Source of the DNA: Paenibacillus psychroresistens
GTDB taxonomy: Bacteria > Bacillota > Bacilli > Paenibacillales > NBRC-103111
Reading direction: 5' to 3'
DNA: 64,000 bases
Assembly (NCBI RefSeq): GCF_009728935.1
Contig: NZ_CP034235.1
Coordinates: forward strand, 6,089,501-6,153,500
In this document: positions 19,194 to 29,330 of the stretch, piece after piece
Position numbering within the stretch: the stretch's first letter is position 1
Layout: every line of letters starts with the position of its first letter
The notes under the pieces: model-generated
The model's database searches: none
What the model was told of the DNA's origin: nothing
Seen by the model: only the letters and a program-made list of their open reading frames with translations
Position numbers and translations under genes: made by a program

Positions 19194-20558
19194 TCAATAT
19201 TGATCATATACGAGTTCTTTGGTTGTGAAACCGCATAAGGAAGGAAAATTTTTCAGCAGCTGCTCAATTTCTGTTTCTTGTACCCCTACATTACGCAGCC
19301 TTTGGGCGCGGACTTTTTCCTGTACCGATTTAGCCGTCTCAAAATCCTCCATATGCTCAAACAGCTTCGCTCCCCACTTTTGTCCAAAATCCACATGCAT
19401 ACGCTCATCTGATATATCAAATTCAGATTGGACGGCAGAAAGCGCATCACCGAATTTCCAGAAAGCATCGATGGATTTGCGTTTTTTGAAGAATGAGCAT
19501 GGTTCGGCTACCATAGTCAATGTTGCATAAAATTCCGGAAAAATAGTCGGCAGATTATCCGAAGTCAGTGCTTGTGTTCCTGCCCAGAGAAAATGCTCCG
19601 TCTGAAAACCAAGCTGCTTCAAGCGGCGAACCCCCATTTGGCTGTGCCTTACTTCATCCCAAGTATGGCGGGCAACATCAATATAGAAATCCATCGGCAT
19701 GTTTTGTACTCCATAGTATAGATAGGCCATGGATTCCGCTGAAGTCATTTCAGTTGCATTGATATATATCATTTGCTTAACACTATCATTGAGCGGGCTG
19801 CTCGAATCTCTAAGCAGATTTGCTTCCCCATGAATCTTTGGGTCATGAAGCGGAAATCTGACATCAGGAGCTGCGACTGCCGGTACAGGACCTATTGCTT
19901 CGATTGCCAGAGGAGTCGGCCATTTTACAGCTTTATCCTCAGCGTGCCGTTGCATGGTGAGGATTACTTGATTGGTGTACAGCGTCCAGCTAGTATACCG
20001 TTGATTCAGCGTTGGCTGTTCCGAGTAGGCAAATCGTATAAATCGTTCCGGCCACTCCAGATGAGTTCGGCTATCCATTTCAATTAAGCGAAAAATATCT
20101 AACGAAGGTGCATCGAGAATAGGGTCCATCTCAAATTCAAGCTTGCGGTATGCTTCCAATAAAGCTTGAACCAATGCCCGATAAGCAAAGGCAAATTCAG
20201 CCAATCCAGGAGCTAACGACAAGCTTTGAAATCCTTCGCGAAAGCTAACAGGCGATCGAGCACGCTCATTAATTCCACCACCAGCCAATTCACCAATACG
20301 CTCCTTCAAGGCTTTCATATGAATCGTGTGCAGGTATGCCAGCCGCATAAGCTCACCTTTTATATCCCAATCAGGGAAACACGGTGCCCATCCCATAGCA
20401 AATCTCGATAATTCAAACTCCAGCCAGAACAATTGCTTTAACCTGCGATTCGAATCAACAGGACGCAAATGAACATTGCCATACTCGGCAACAGCTGGCG
20501 GTAATTCCATTTGATCTATATCAATAGCGAAAGACTCTTCTTCAATTTGCTCAGCCAT
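19194..20558 (-). CDS. Ferritin-like di-iron carboxylate protein of unknown function, paralogue 1
   Basis: This is a 454-residue, mostly helical cytoplasmic protein. The C-terminal half carries a di-iron ligand pattern: Glu270 and Glu275 (NATEMTSAES), Glu302-x-x-His305 (WDEVRHSQMG), Glu352 (MVAEPCSF) and Glu385-x-x-His388 (DERMHVDFG). This is the E / ExxH / E / ExxH set of ferritin-like oxygenases, oxidases or hydroxylases. The paralogue at 54011-55387 keeps every one of these residues. I recognise no named enzyme. It lies between a polysaccharide-active protein and a sugar isomerase, 32 and 26 bases away, suggesting a role in sugar or sugar-acid catabolism. The start has GGAGGCTG upstream. 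Confidence 0.78.
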   Translation of the reverse strand: MAEQIEEESFAIDIDQMELPPAVAEYGNVHLRPVDSNRRLKQLFWLEFELSRFAMGWAPCFPDWDIKGELMRLAYLHTIHMKALKERIGELAGGGINERARSPVSFREGFQSLSLAPGLAEFAFAYRALVQALLEAYRKLEFEMDPILDAPSLDIFRLIEMDSRTHLEWPERFIRFAYSEQPTLNQRYTSWTLYTNQVILTMQRHAEDKAVKWPTPLAIEAIGPVPAVAAPDVRFPLHDPKIHGEANLLRDSSSPLNDSVKQMIYINATEMTSAESMAYLYYGVQNMPMDFYIDVARHTWDEVRHSQMGVRRLKQLGFQTEHFLWAGTQALTSDNLPTIFPEFYATLTMVAEPCSFFKKRKSIDAFWKFGDALSAVQSEFDISDERMHVDFGQKWGAKLFEHMEDFETAKSVQEKVRAQRLRNVGVQETEIEQLLKNFPSLCGFTTKELVYDQY

Positions 20559-20590
20559 GTAACAGCCTCCAATTGTGGATTTCTTACTAT

Positions 20591-22873
20591 TTAAAGCTTA
20601 AATGTATACACGGCAATTCGGTTCTTATCCAACCGAAGCGTTGTGCTATCCCCATTCGTGGGCAGTAATGTAACCGCAGTATCGCAGCCGATCAATTTAT
20701 TCAACTCGTTGCCAGTCGACATCTGGAACTCGACTGGCTTATCACTGAAATTCGCAATGATTGCATAATGTAGACCATCGGCTCCATTCACTGTCATCCA
20801 CCTTACTCCTTCTGATGATGCTTGTACGAGCAGCTTGGATTGAATCGAACTCGCAGAAGCCATTGCAGTTTGCTGAGAATCTGCGTTCGCAAGTATAAAA
20901 AATCCATTGTCGAGTATCGTTTGCCCTTCATCTACTGCTTGAAGAGTGTTTGAAAATTCTTGGACAATTTGATCCGTTCTCAACAATCCAACATCCATGG
21001 ATTGATCCACCCACGGATATTGCTTCAAATGAATATTGCTCTGTCCAGGGCAATACAGTCCTAACTTAGGTCCATACGCCCGGCCAACGCCAATCTGATT
21101 GTCGATATTCAACCAGTTCGAATCGAACGCATCATAGCGCTCCTCTGTTGATTGGCCGTCCCTGTCTATTATGTTTGAATCCGTCGTATATTTACGGGAA
21201 TATTGGTTATAAACGTCGTTGGGAACATGCAAATGCAAACCGCGCAATTGCCGGATATAGGCTCTGTTCACAGCTACTGCATATTGCATTACGACTACCG
21301 TCTTATCATCGGGCAAAGCCACATAAGCGATATGATGAGCGGCAATCGTCGCTGAAGATTCACCTTCTGCTACGAATCGCTCGGATTTTACAGCCAATGT
21401 ACCAATTGTCGCGAATCCCCCAGGAAAAGCATAATCATAAAACTGCGTCACTTCAGACTTATTGACCGTTCCCAGTCCGGTGATGGAGCCAGCAAGATTG
21501 AATCGCCATTCCGCCAGGCTGCTGGCTTTCGGTGGCAAACAAAGGCCAGTTGGCTTCTCTGCCGATTTCCAAACCCATGATGCGATCCGCTGTTCAGAGC
21601 GAACAAGGGAGGCACCATGGAAATCATCATGCCAAAAGGCTGGTTGCAACGACTGCCCGCCATGTTCACTTTCATCCTTAATGATCTCCTGTTTCTGCCG
21701 CTCACCCATTAGACTTTTCCAGGATGCGGCCATCGACAAAGACACTGCCCGATCAGACTCCAATCGTGTGTAATACACAGGAGAGCGTTCCGCCAGCCGA
21801 TTCAAACGACGGGATAAAAACGATCCATCCCCGTTCGATTTCACTTCTTCACTCACTTGAGCCAACCAGCCTGCTTCCATTTGCGAGCAATCCTCTTTTA
21901 AGTAGTCCTCCACAAACAGCCACATTGGTATCGCGTAATCCTGACAATAACAATAAGGCACCCGGGTATCGCCGCCAATCCGAAGCAAGCGGCCATCGGG
22001 AAATATCATTTGTTTCAATATGGTCCATAGATCCGCGGCGTGATGATACAAGGCTTCGGGTGCACTCTTGTCCCTAGAACGATAAGCAAAATGCAGCATG
22101 GCAATATTAGACAGACAAATAACCATATAACCAACATTTAAATAGCTGTGATGATGGAGAGCATACGATTCAAAAAAGTTTGCTCCTGCGTGCCATTCGG
22201 AAAGCGGCCGTCCCGCATATATTCGTCCCGATTGTGCATCGTCTGGTACCGAGATGCCATTTAAGAGAAAATGAGTCCCCTTCTCCAAGTATTCTTCCAC
22301 TCGCTTAGCTTGTGGAAACAGCATAGCCGTGCGGTGCAGCAGCGCACCGTTCCACAGATTGCTTTCTGGCTTATTGCGGCTTTTGCCATCCAGCATATCA
22401 ATAAGTCCGGCGACAACACTATAGTTATCCAACAGCCAATCCGCTTCCGATAGAAGCAAAGCTTCCAGCTGAACCAGATCCTCAGCGCTCATATATTCCC
22501 TAAGTGCTTCTACACCGTGCATCATGCGTTCAATTCCAAGCGCACTAATCCATGTGTGGCCCCACTTGCTTCCATCCAGACAGTGATAATCCCCCGTTTG
22601 ATGCGAGGCTAGATTGAATCGCAGCATCGACAGAGCAAGCGAGCGTATTTCTTCCTGATCCATGCGCATGGCAACGGGATCCACATCGGAGGCGGTTCCC
22701 CAAACAGCAAATGCCGCTAATGCTTTCTGATGTGTCTGCACACCCCAATCATTGTAACCTGTACCATAGCAAACCAGATTCGGACGATCCGGACAATGAT
22801 ACAACCATTTCTTCGCATCCAGAATCCAAGGTCCAATCAATTGCAAATACTCTTTTTCCGATATTTGATGCAT
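20591..22873 (-). CDS. Large (alpha/alpha)-toroid plus beta-sandwich protein, probable glycan-degrading enzyme
   Basis: The 760-residue protein has no signal peptide and is probably cytoplasmic. The N-terminal half is helical with aromatic and His-rich turns (NLWNGALLHRTAMLF at about 190, then EWHAGANFFESYALHHHSY), as in alpha/alpha-toroid polysaccharide lyases. The second half is beta-rich, with HHIAYVALPDDKTVVVMQY resembling the beta-sandwich of such enzymes. I cannot place it in a numbered lyase or hydrolase family. It starts at an ATG behind GGGAGGGG and leads the group toroid protein, ferritin-like protein, isomerase. If it is a lyase, it would act on imported oligosaccharides, which is inference. 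Confidence 0.6.
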   Translation of the reverse strand: MHQISEKEYLQLIGPWILDAKKWLYHCPDRPNLVCYGTGYNDWGVQTHQKALAAFAVWGTASDVDPVAMRMDQEEIRSLALSMLRFNLASHQTGDYHCLDGSKWGHTWISALGIERMMHGVEALREYMSAEDLVQLEALLLSEADWLLDNYSVVAGLIDMLDGKSRNKPESNLWNGALLHRTAMLFPQAKRVEEYLEKGTHFLLNGISVPDDAQSGRIYAGRPLSEWHAGANFFESYALHHHSYLNVGYMVICLSNIAMLHFAYRSRDKSAPEALYHHAADLWTILKQMIFPDGRLLRIGGDTRVPYCYCQDYAIPMWLFVEDYLKEDCSQMEAGWLAQVSEEVKSNGDGSFLSRRLNRLAERSPVYYTRLESDRAVSLSMAASWKSLMGERQKQEIIKDESEHGGQSLQPAFWHDDFHGASLVRSEQRIASWVWKSAEKPTGLCLPPKASSLAEWRFNLAGSITGLGTVNKSEVTQFYDYAFPGGFATIGTLAVKSERFVAEGESSATIAAHHIAYVALPDDKTVVVMQYAVAVNRAYIRQLRGLHLHVPNDVYNQYSRKYTTDSNIIDRDGQSTEERYDAFDSNWLNIDNQIGVGRAYGPKLGLYCPGQSNIHLKQYPWVDQSMDVGLLRTDQIVQEFSNTLQAVDEGQTILDNGFFILANADSQQTAMASASSIQSKLLVQASSEGVRWMTVNGADGLHYAIIANFSDKPVEFQMSTGNELNKLIGCDTAVTLLPTNGDSTTLRLDKNRIAVYTFKL

Positions 22874-22937
22874 AGCTACCCCTCCCGTTAGTATGTTTGA
22901 TTACTGTGCATCGGCGGGATTCCATCTTGCCGTTGGA

Positions 22938-25751
22938 TCAATATGCTTTGATATTATCAAAGTAAGCTGTTCCGAGATCAGTTTGGTAGATTCCTACTCC
23001 GGTTTTAGCAATATTACTTGTATTCACCATAAAGCTTACTCCGGTGGCGTACAAAGTTTGATTTACATAGAAATTATAAGTGTCTGTATTTGTATCGAAT
23101 ACAATTTTAAAGTCATACCAAGTACCTGCCGCATAGCTAATAGTAGTATTTTGCCATCCGCTGCTGTTTCTATATTGTATAAATCCATTGTTCCCAAAGG
23201 CTATCTGAAAGGCTGAAGCATCACTGCTATCCTTGGTTAAGATTACGTAGCTTGTAGCATTGGTTTGCTCTGCTCGTGATCTGGTTTCAATAGTTCCCAA
23301 TGTCAAGTTGGCAGTAAAATTCTTGTATGCTGTCATTGATGCTGCACTGGCTGCTGTTTTATAAGCCTTCAAGCTTTTATCCAATGCGGTTGGCATCGCC
23401 TCAACGGTTAGAGTCCCTCCATTAGCAGCAGTTGTCCAGTCTGTTGGTGCAAGACCTGTTGTCATTGAATTAAAGTTTTGATCCAGCACACTCAACTCCA
23501 ATATAATCTTGTCAAAGGACAAGTTGTAACTCGAAGCTGACGCGTTCTTACCCGTAACCTTAAACCTCAGTATTTTATCGCCGGTTGTATCATAAAGCTT
23601 ACTCCCTACTGTATAGACGTTGTAACCGCCTGGTGAACCATACATATCAAGAGTATCTCCAAAGCTTGTACCAGCTGGACTTTCTGTCTGCATTTGACCT
23701 CTGCTGGCAAGCTGCTTATATACTAGCTTTATTGTATACGCTCCTGCTGCAACATTCGGCAAAGTGAAATCAATGTAGTCTCCCACTCCGTCTGCGCTTA
23801 GCAATACCCACTGCGCACTGCTTGCTCCATCTAACTGATTTTGAACGCTTGCACTGGCTCCGGATGGAGTATATGGGATATACTCGTTTTCAAATTCATA
23901 CACTGCGCCTGGTTCTGTGTAACCTGCTATTACCCCTGCATTGCTTATCACAGACGCATCCGAAGTTCCATTGTTTATCCAAGTTAGGTTCTGAGTGTGT
24001 CCGCCTGGATTAAAATGCTCACCCTTATTAACATTTGCAAACACGTTATGCTCAGCTGTAATAAATTCACTGTAATTATCGAGATAAATCGCGGCTACCT
24101 CAAAGCTCATCGCCCAGGTGCTTTTTACAATATCATGAATGTAGTTCTCAAATATGGCCGTATTGATTTGTCTAGATAACGTATAAATTCCTCCGCCATC
24201 ATCGTGATTCTGCATTACATGATGAACCTCATTGTAACGGATCTTGTTATTGCTCATCCCAACCTCAATATTGGCAAATGCTTGATTTCCTACCTGCATC
24301 CCCATATAAGGGCCATAGCTAATATCGTTATGCTCAATAATGGTGTCTCTGACGAAGCCCGCAAGAATCCCTATCCCGTTCGTATATACCTGCCCATACC
24401 GCGAAATCGTATTATTACCCACCAGAATATTCTTAGTTTGCTCGACTGCAGTAGGATTCTTCTTACTGAACCCATCGAGATTTATCGCATTGCCGGCAAT
24501 ATAAGTAAGCGTATTCCCCACAATTTGGCTCTCGCCGACACCTTTGAAAAACTGCAGCCCATTGGCTCCGGCAAATTTAAAGCTGTTGTTAATAAAGCGA
24601 AGATGGTTTGCGTAGGAAGCTCTGACCATTGCCGGAGATACGGATGCATATCCAGTGGCTGTATCAAAGGGCAATGGCTGAAGGCCTTGCGTCGCTACCA
24701 GACCGGCTGAGCTCGGGTTATTCCAGTTGGAATGCTTAAAGGTAATTCCGCTGAACTCAATATCGTGGATATTAGCTCCGGAAGTTCCCAAGAGGTCAAA
24801 CAATACTTCTACTTTAGGAGCAACAACCGATACAGTAGCCATATTCTCACCCGTACGCGGTTTGTAATAAAGGTAATCGGTGACCGTATTTAAATACCAT
24901 TCGCCCTCTGCATCCAGAAGCTCATAAGCATTCTCGAAATAGTAAGCATTGCCGACAAAGAAGCTGTCATCTTTCTTAAAAGCCAGCGCTTTTTCTGACG
25001 CTTGAAAGGTTACATAAGCATAAGTTGCATCGGTTGTGTAGGCTGCAATTCTTAAATTGTTATGATACCAATGCGGTTGAACCACCATTTCCACCTGCGT
25101 GGGGTTAGCCCAGGCAGCTATCTCAGCTTTATTAATTTTATATTTCCCATCGATTCTATCTGCAGGAGCAGGTGATGGCGAAGGTGTAGTCACAGGCACA
25201 TAACCAACAGTCTGGTAATAAGGCCCCAAGGTATCGGCGTTTGTGATATTTGGAATGCGTGCCCTCGTAGTCTGTAGATCATTTACATACAGCTGACGGA
25301 ACTCAAGGCCGGCCGTAACACTTCTTCGGTATATATTCTTCGGAGCATCATATAAAGTCCAACTGCCGCTCAAATTCTCCCCACCCGACACGATGGGCAC
25401 TTCGGAAGCATATTGCTTATAATAAACCTTATAACCATTGGTACCTGAGTCACTTGAATCGAATAAAACGGAGCTTGTTAAAGGATGTGTGCCTCCGCGA
25501 AGGTAAATATAAATATCGCCTGTCATGCTGTCATTGATTAAATCAACTGCCGCTCTCGCTTTTTCTATCGTTTTAAAAGGTGCTGCAAGCGTACCCGCAT
25601 TTGTATCCAGCCCACTAGTAAATTCCACATAAAAGCTTGCTTGTGTGCCTGCAAAAGCCTTTCTGGCAGGTAAAGCTCCGAATAAAGCAATCAAGACAGC
25701 TGCGATAAGACCCATTATTAATACCTTGCGCAAATTAATTTCCGTTGCCAT
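22938..25751 (-). CDS. Secreted right-handed beta-helix glycoside hydrolase, GH141-like, with C-terminal binding domains
   Basis: The product is about 937 residues, starting at the ATG at 25751 (GAGGAG nine bases upstream; a TTG at 25757 is closer than usual). A signal peptide ends near RKAFAG. The catalytic region, about 40-620, opens with FYVEFTSGLDTNAGTLAAPF and continues with EFRQLYVNDLQTTRARIPN, which I associate with GH141-type beta-helix enzymes. Repeated Asn/Gly-rich coils follow. A CBM6-like beta-sandwich lies around 625-755, and a concanavalin/LamG-like domain fills about 760-937. It is a secreted enzyme of unknown substrate. Its promoter region (25790-25861) shares an element with the permease operon at 34770. 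Confidence 0.78.
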   Translation of the reverse strand: MATEINLRKVLIMGLIAAVLIALFGALPARKAFAGTQASFYVEFTSGLDTNAGTLAAPFKTIEKARAAVDLINDSMTGDIYIYLRGGTHPLTSSVLFDSSDSGTNGYKVYYKQYASEVPIVSGGENLSGSWTLYDAPKNIYRRSVTAGLEFRQLYVNDLQTTRARIPNITNADTLGPYYQTVGYVPVTTPSPSPAPADRIDGKYKINKAEIAAWANPTQVEMVVQPHWYHNNLRIAAYTTDATYAYVTFQASEKALAFKKDDSFFVGNAYYFENAYELLDAEGEWYLNTVTDYLYYKPRTGENMATVSVVAPKVEVLFDLLGTSGANIHDIEFSGITFKHSNWNNPSSAGLVATQGLQPLPFDTATGYASVSPAMVRASYANHLRFINNSFKFAGANGLQFFKGVGESQIVGNTLTYIAGNAINLDGFSKKNPTAVEQTKNILVGNNTISRYGQVYTNGIGILAGFVRDTIIEHNDISYGPYMGMQVGNQAFANIEVGMSNNKIRYNEVHHVMQNHDDGGGIYTLSRQINTAIFENYIHDIVKSTWAMSFEVAAIYLDNYSEFITAEHNVFANVNKGEHFNPGGHTQNLTWINNGTSDASVISNAGVIAGYTEPGAVYEFENEYIPYTPSGASASVQNQLDGASSAQWVLLSADGVGDYIDFTLPNVAAGAYTIKLVYKQLASRGQMQTESPAGTSFGDTLDMYGSPGGYNVYTVGSKLYDTTGDKILRFKVTGKNASASSYNLSFDKIILELSVLDQNFNSMTTGLAPTDWTTAANGGTLTVEAMPTALDKSLKAYKTAASAASMTAYKNFTANLTLGTIETRSRAEQTNATSYVILTKDSSDASAFQIAFGNNGFIQYRNSSGWQNTTISYAAGTWYDFKIVFDTNTDTYNFYVNQTLYATGVSFMVNTSNIAKTGVGIYQTDLGTAYFDNIKAY

Positions 25752-25800
25752 TGACAATCACTCCTCGTCTCTAGTAAGTCGCACTCCAGCGTTCAAACGA

Positions 25801-25829
25801 AGCTTAATCGATTTGTGCCAACCTTACAA
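25801..25829 (-). promoter_or_regulatory. Candidate promoter of the GH141-like gene
   Basis: On the minus strand TTGTAA (824-829) and TAAGCT (801-806) are 17 bases apart, about 50 bases upstream of the start codon. The -10 match is weak, but position and spacing match the promoter found at 34807-34835. Confidence 0.45.
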
Positions 25830-25845
25830 TCGTCACATTTCTCAG

Positions 25846-25861
25846 CATCATCAGAATTCTC
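25846..25861 (-). promoter_or_regulatory. Shared 16-bp upstream element, copy 1
   Basis: GAGAATTCTGATGATG on the minus strand lies just upstream of the candidate -35 box. The identical 16-mer lies at 34852-34867, and in both places a CGATTGT follows after the same 13 bases. The position suits an activator site, such as that of an AraC/YesN-type regulator. Confidence 0.5.
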
Positions 25862-25948
25862 TAAAAGCGACAAACCCAGACAGGGCTTGAATTTAACCTA
25901 TGTAATTCATGCATGGCCGTTCACTTTTACCCAGCACATCGAAAATTC

Positions 25949-26392
25949 TCAATGCTTTTCCCTGTAATCTCCAGGGGTAAAACCGGATGTCCGTTTAAAA
26001 ACACGGATAAATGTATTGGTGTTGGTATAACCTACCTTTTCGGAAATCTCATAGACGGAATCATTGGTTTGCTGCAGCAGCTTTTGAGCATGCTCTACCC
26101 GAATCTTAGCCAGGTAATCAATAAAATTCTCACCGAATTCTTCCTTGAATAAGCGGCTCAAGCTCTTAACATTAATGTTAAACTCATCACTTAAATGGCT
26201 TAAAGACAATTCAGGATTGGTGTGATGCGTTTCCGTGTATTTTCGGACTTCCCTGATGATGGTATAGTTGCTTTTATTCTCACGGGTCGATTGGATGATC
26301 TTGGCTGCGTTGCTCAGAATTTGGAACAAGCTGTGGTCCATATCATCAATGGCATCAAATTTATTAACTTCCTTGTTCAAGCTTGGATACAC
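25949..26392 (-). pseudogene. C-terminal AraC DNA-binding part of a split membrane regulator
   Basis: This 147-residue stretch is the AraC-type DNA-binding end (LSLSHLSDEFNINVKSLSRL and DSVYEISEKVGYTNTNTF, two helix-turn-helix units). It is in exactly the same frame as the 604-residue sensor part upstream: the stop TAG (26396-26398) is followed by one GAT codon and then this GTG. Related Paenibacillus-type regulators are single proteins of about 750 residues, and 604 plus 148 fits. A GGAG lies about 16 bases before the GTG, too far for efficient initiation. It is either a nonsense-mutated regulator, or a DNA-binding domain made separately by reinitiation or readthrough. Confidence 0.75.
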
Positions 26393-26395
26393 ATC

Positions 26396-28189
26396 CTAGT
26401 TCCACAGCTCCTGCAGATCTGGAGTCAGCTCCATCATTTCGCGATGCAGCTGATAAATCAGATAATTTAACAGGCTGATAATTTCATCCTGGGTATAAAC
26501 TTCCTGTTTCAAATCCAGAAAAAACTGCCTATATTGCGGAATCCAACTCTCCTCGCCTAACCGATAAGACTGGGCAATGGAGCGTACCTGCTGCAGCAGC
26601 TTGAACATTTCCCCCCTCGGCTTGGCTTCCAGCTCCCAATAACCAATAACTTTGTTCATTCCCAACGAGGATTTATATTTTAACGCATGCAGAGCTTCGT
26701 CATAAGATTCGGGAATGCCGGCTAACTTATTTACACAGGATCCCGCACCAACTGTAATGGTAAAAGTTAAGTTTTCCTCTACCCAAGCGACTATTTTCTC
26801 AAAAGCAGCTATACACTTGCTCTGGCTCTCTTCTGTATCCCCTGTCAGCTGATTGAGAATCGTTAATTGCTTAGCCCCTGTCCAGTTGAACCAAACCACT
26901 AGTGATTCATTATCCGCTACTTCCTTCACCAAGCTGCTAAGCACGAATTTAAACAAGCTTTGGTCCTTGGGACTGTAGGCTTGGACAAATTCGGCATATT
27001 TATCAATTTCAATTACATTTACAGACAGGTATTCAAACTGCGTCGGCAATTCAAAAAGCTGCATTTCTTTATTCCAATCCTCTAAGCTGACGGAACGGGT
27101 ACCTTCAATTAATTCCATGAAAAATTGCTGTCCGCGGTAAATCAAGCCTTCTTCATGCTGCTTCTGATAATGATGAGACTGCTCCATAAGCCTCTCTAGC
27201 GCCGAATCGATGAATTTGAATTCATCATTCTGTTTTTTGCCGAGCAATTCGTAGCTTTTTTGCAGGGAATAGGAGTTGATCCGTGACATAATCGCTTGAA
27301 TCGGCTGATAATTGCGTCTGGAAACATAGATCATCCAGCCTATGCCAAGTGCAACAGTGATGATCGCAAAACCAATCCATAGATAAGAGAAAGCCGATAC
27401 AAATTGGAAAAGAGTCGAGTTGGTTATCCCGCTTGTCAGCGACCAGCCCATATAATCAGATTGGATCTCAGTTAACTCCTTGGAATTGCCTTCAGACAGT
27501 TCAGCACTTTCCAGCAATTTGGAGTCACTGCCATAAATGATCTGTTGATTGCGGTCATACAAACGAATAAAACTGACATCACCTTTAACCATTTCATTAA
27601 TGAATGCAGCAATCGAATCCATTTTTACATTGACAATAAGCATGCCTTGACTGCCTGTTAAAAGTGGTATTTTACGAATAAAAGAAATAACCGTCAGCTT
27701 GCGGTCCAATTCTGTATATGATCTTACTCCAGTCCAATAGAACGGAGCCTGCTGGTTCAGCATACTCTGCAAAAACTCACGATCCTCGAAATCATTCAAG
27801 GAAACCAGAGAGGTGGGCGTCATGATACGTTGATCGGACAGCCGATACATATATATCGATTCTACCAATGGTGTATTTTCAATTAATTCCGTTATTCTCG
27901 AGAAGGGCTCTTTAATAGAAGCATAAGGATCGTCCGCTAAGGCAGCATCAAAAAAAGCCTGCAGCTTCACATCATATTGAATGGATTGCATGATGACCTG
28001 ATCGACGGAACGCAGCGAATTCTCAATCGACTGCATAACCTGTTTAGCAAACACCTCATTAGCTTGCACGGCTGTCTTCTTGGTTAGCTCACTAAAGGCG
28101 ATGAATAGAGTGGAAATCAAGACTGCGATGATGATGAGAAAGCTTGGAATGTAAGATAGTAGCAAGCGGTGAAACCATTGTTTGTGCAT
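26396..28189 (-). pseudogene. Membrane sensor part of an AraC-family regulator, truncated by an in-frame TAG
   Basis: From the ATG at 28189 (AAAGGGAGGG upstream) the protein has a membrane segment (about 5-30) and an extracytoplasmic Cache-like sensor of about 250 residues. A second membrane segment near 270-295 is followed by a linker and a GGDEF-like helper region typical of this regulator class. It ends at DLQELWN with TAG and lacks the DNA-binding domain, which continues in the same frame at 26392. As sequenced, it cannot bind DNA unless the stop is read through. It follows a GH105 gene by about 60 bases and probably sensed the oligosaccharide or its binding protein. Confidence 0.75.
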
Positions 28190-28251
28190 ATACATCCCTC
28201 CCTTTCTCATCCTATCAACAATTTCTCTGTATTCATAGCTTTAAAAACTTC

Positions 28252-29316
28252 TCATACATGCTTCAAGCCTTCAATTAAACCCAAAAGTGCCATCGACTGG
28301 CCGTAGGGCATGGGACAAACCGGAATATCCTTGTAAGCCTGCAGTGTCAAACCCATCCCAGTTCCATAGGAAACACCCTGCACCACACCATTTTCATCAA
28401 TTTGGCCTATAGCTGCCTGAAGCGCCTTTAACCCAACTGACTTATATTTAGGATCTAGATATCCTTTACGGACTGCCTTGAGAATACCATAAGCAAATGC
28501 AGACGTAGCCGAAGTCTCTTTATAGGAAGTGGAATCATCAAGCAGCGTATGCCAAAGCCCGTCATCTGCCTGCAAATCCTGCAATGCGCTGACCTGCCTC
28601 TCCAATGAAGATATAAGAAAGTCCTGAACACCTTGCGGCAGCTCTACTATTTCTAAATAATCGACCAATCCAGCCGTATACCAGCAATTACCTCTCGCCC
28701 ACAGCGCTTTGGCAAAGTGATGCCTCCCTTCGAAGGTCCAACCATGGAAGAACAAACCGCTAACTGGATCCGTTAAATATTTAAGATGGACGAGAAATTG
28801 GCGGATACTCTCTTGAATATAGCGCTCATTCTCGAGAATTACACCCATGCGCGCAACAAAAAGCACCGTCATATAAAGCGTATCATCCCAGAGCTGGCCC
28901 TCATTAAGCTGTCCAGATACTGCATGCTGGATGCCAAACTCGACTGTTCTCGGCATCTCCTCCAGCACATAGCTGGCCCACTCCTTGCAGATCTGCAAAT
29001 ATTTATCATCCTGTGTTTCTTCATATAAGTAGCTCAGCGTCAGCATCGGGCACATCGTATTGACATTCTTCGGCGGCAAGCCTTCGGCAATCCGCTTATC
29101 GAACCATTCTACCAGATAAGCGAGCAGCTGTGGACTGCCGGTTTCCTTGTAATATAAGTAGAGCGAGAACAAACCGACTCCCTGCGGCCACTCCCAATTA
29201 TCCATCGAGATAATTCCGATTGGGCACGATTCGTCTATCGAGCTTTTTAAATCCTTCATTTGCAGAATCAACTTGTCTATATGCTGCTCCATTATGGTTC
29301 TATCTAACAATTGCAT
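28252..29316 (-). CDS. Unsaturated rhamnogalacturonyl/glucuronyl hydrolase (GH105, YteR-like)
   Basis: This 354-residue cytoplasmic (alpha/alpha)6 barrel has the motif WPQGVGLFSLY, a PPKNVNTMCPMLTL turn, LWDDTLYM with the catalytic Asp near 144-145 (compare Asp143 of YteR) and LWARGNCWYTAG. GH105 enzymes hydrate the double bond of the 4,5-unsaturated uronic acid that polysaccharide lyases leave at the non-reducing end, releasing the keto-uronate. This points to lyase-type depolymerisation of pectin-, rhamnogalacturonan- or other uronate-containing polymers. It lies 14 bases after the unrecognised 29331 gene and before the split regulator. GGAG precedes the ATG. Confidence 0.88.
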   Translation of the reverse strand: MQLLDRTIMEQHIDKLILQMKDLKSSIDESCPIGIISMDNWEWPQGVGLFSLYLYYKETGSPQLLAYLVEWFDKRIAEGLPPKNVNTMCPMLTLSYLYEETQDDKYLQICKEWASYVLEEMPRTVEFGIQHAVSGQLNEGQLWDDTLYMTVLFVARMGVILENERYIQESIRQFLVHLKYLTDPVSGLFFHGWTFEGRHHFAKALWARGNCWYTAGLVDYLEIVELPQGVQDFLISSLERQVSALQDLQADDGLWHTLLDDSTSYKETSATSAFAYGILKAVRKGYLDPKYKSVGLKALQAAIGQIDENGVVQGVSYGTGMGLTLQAYKDIPVCPMPYGQSMALLGLIEGLKHV

Positions 29317-29330
29317 GAATAGTAGGCTCC

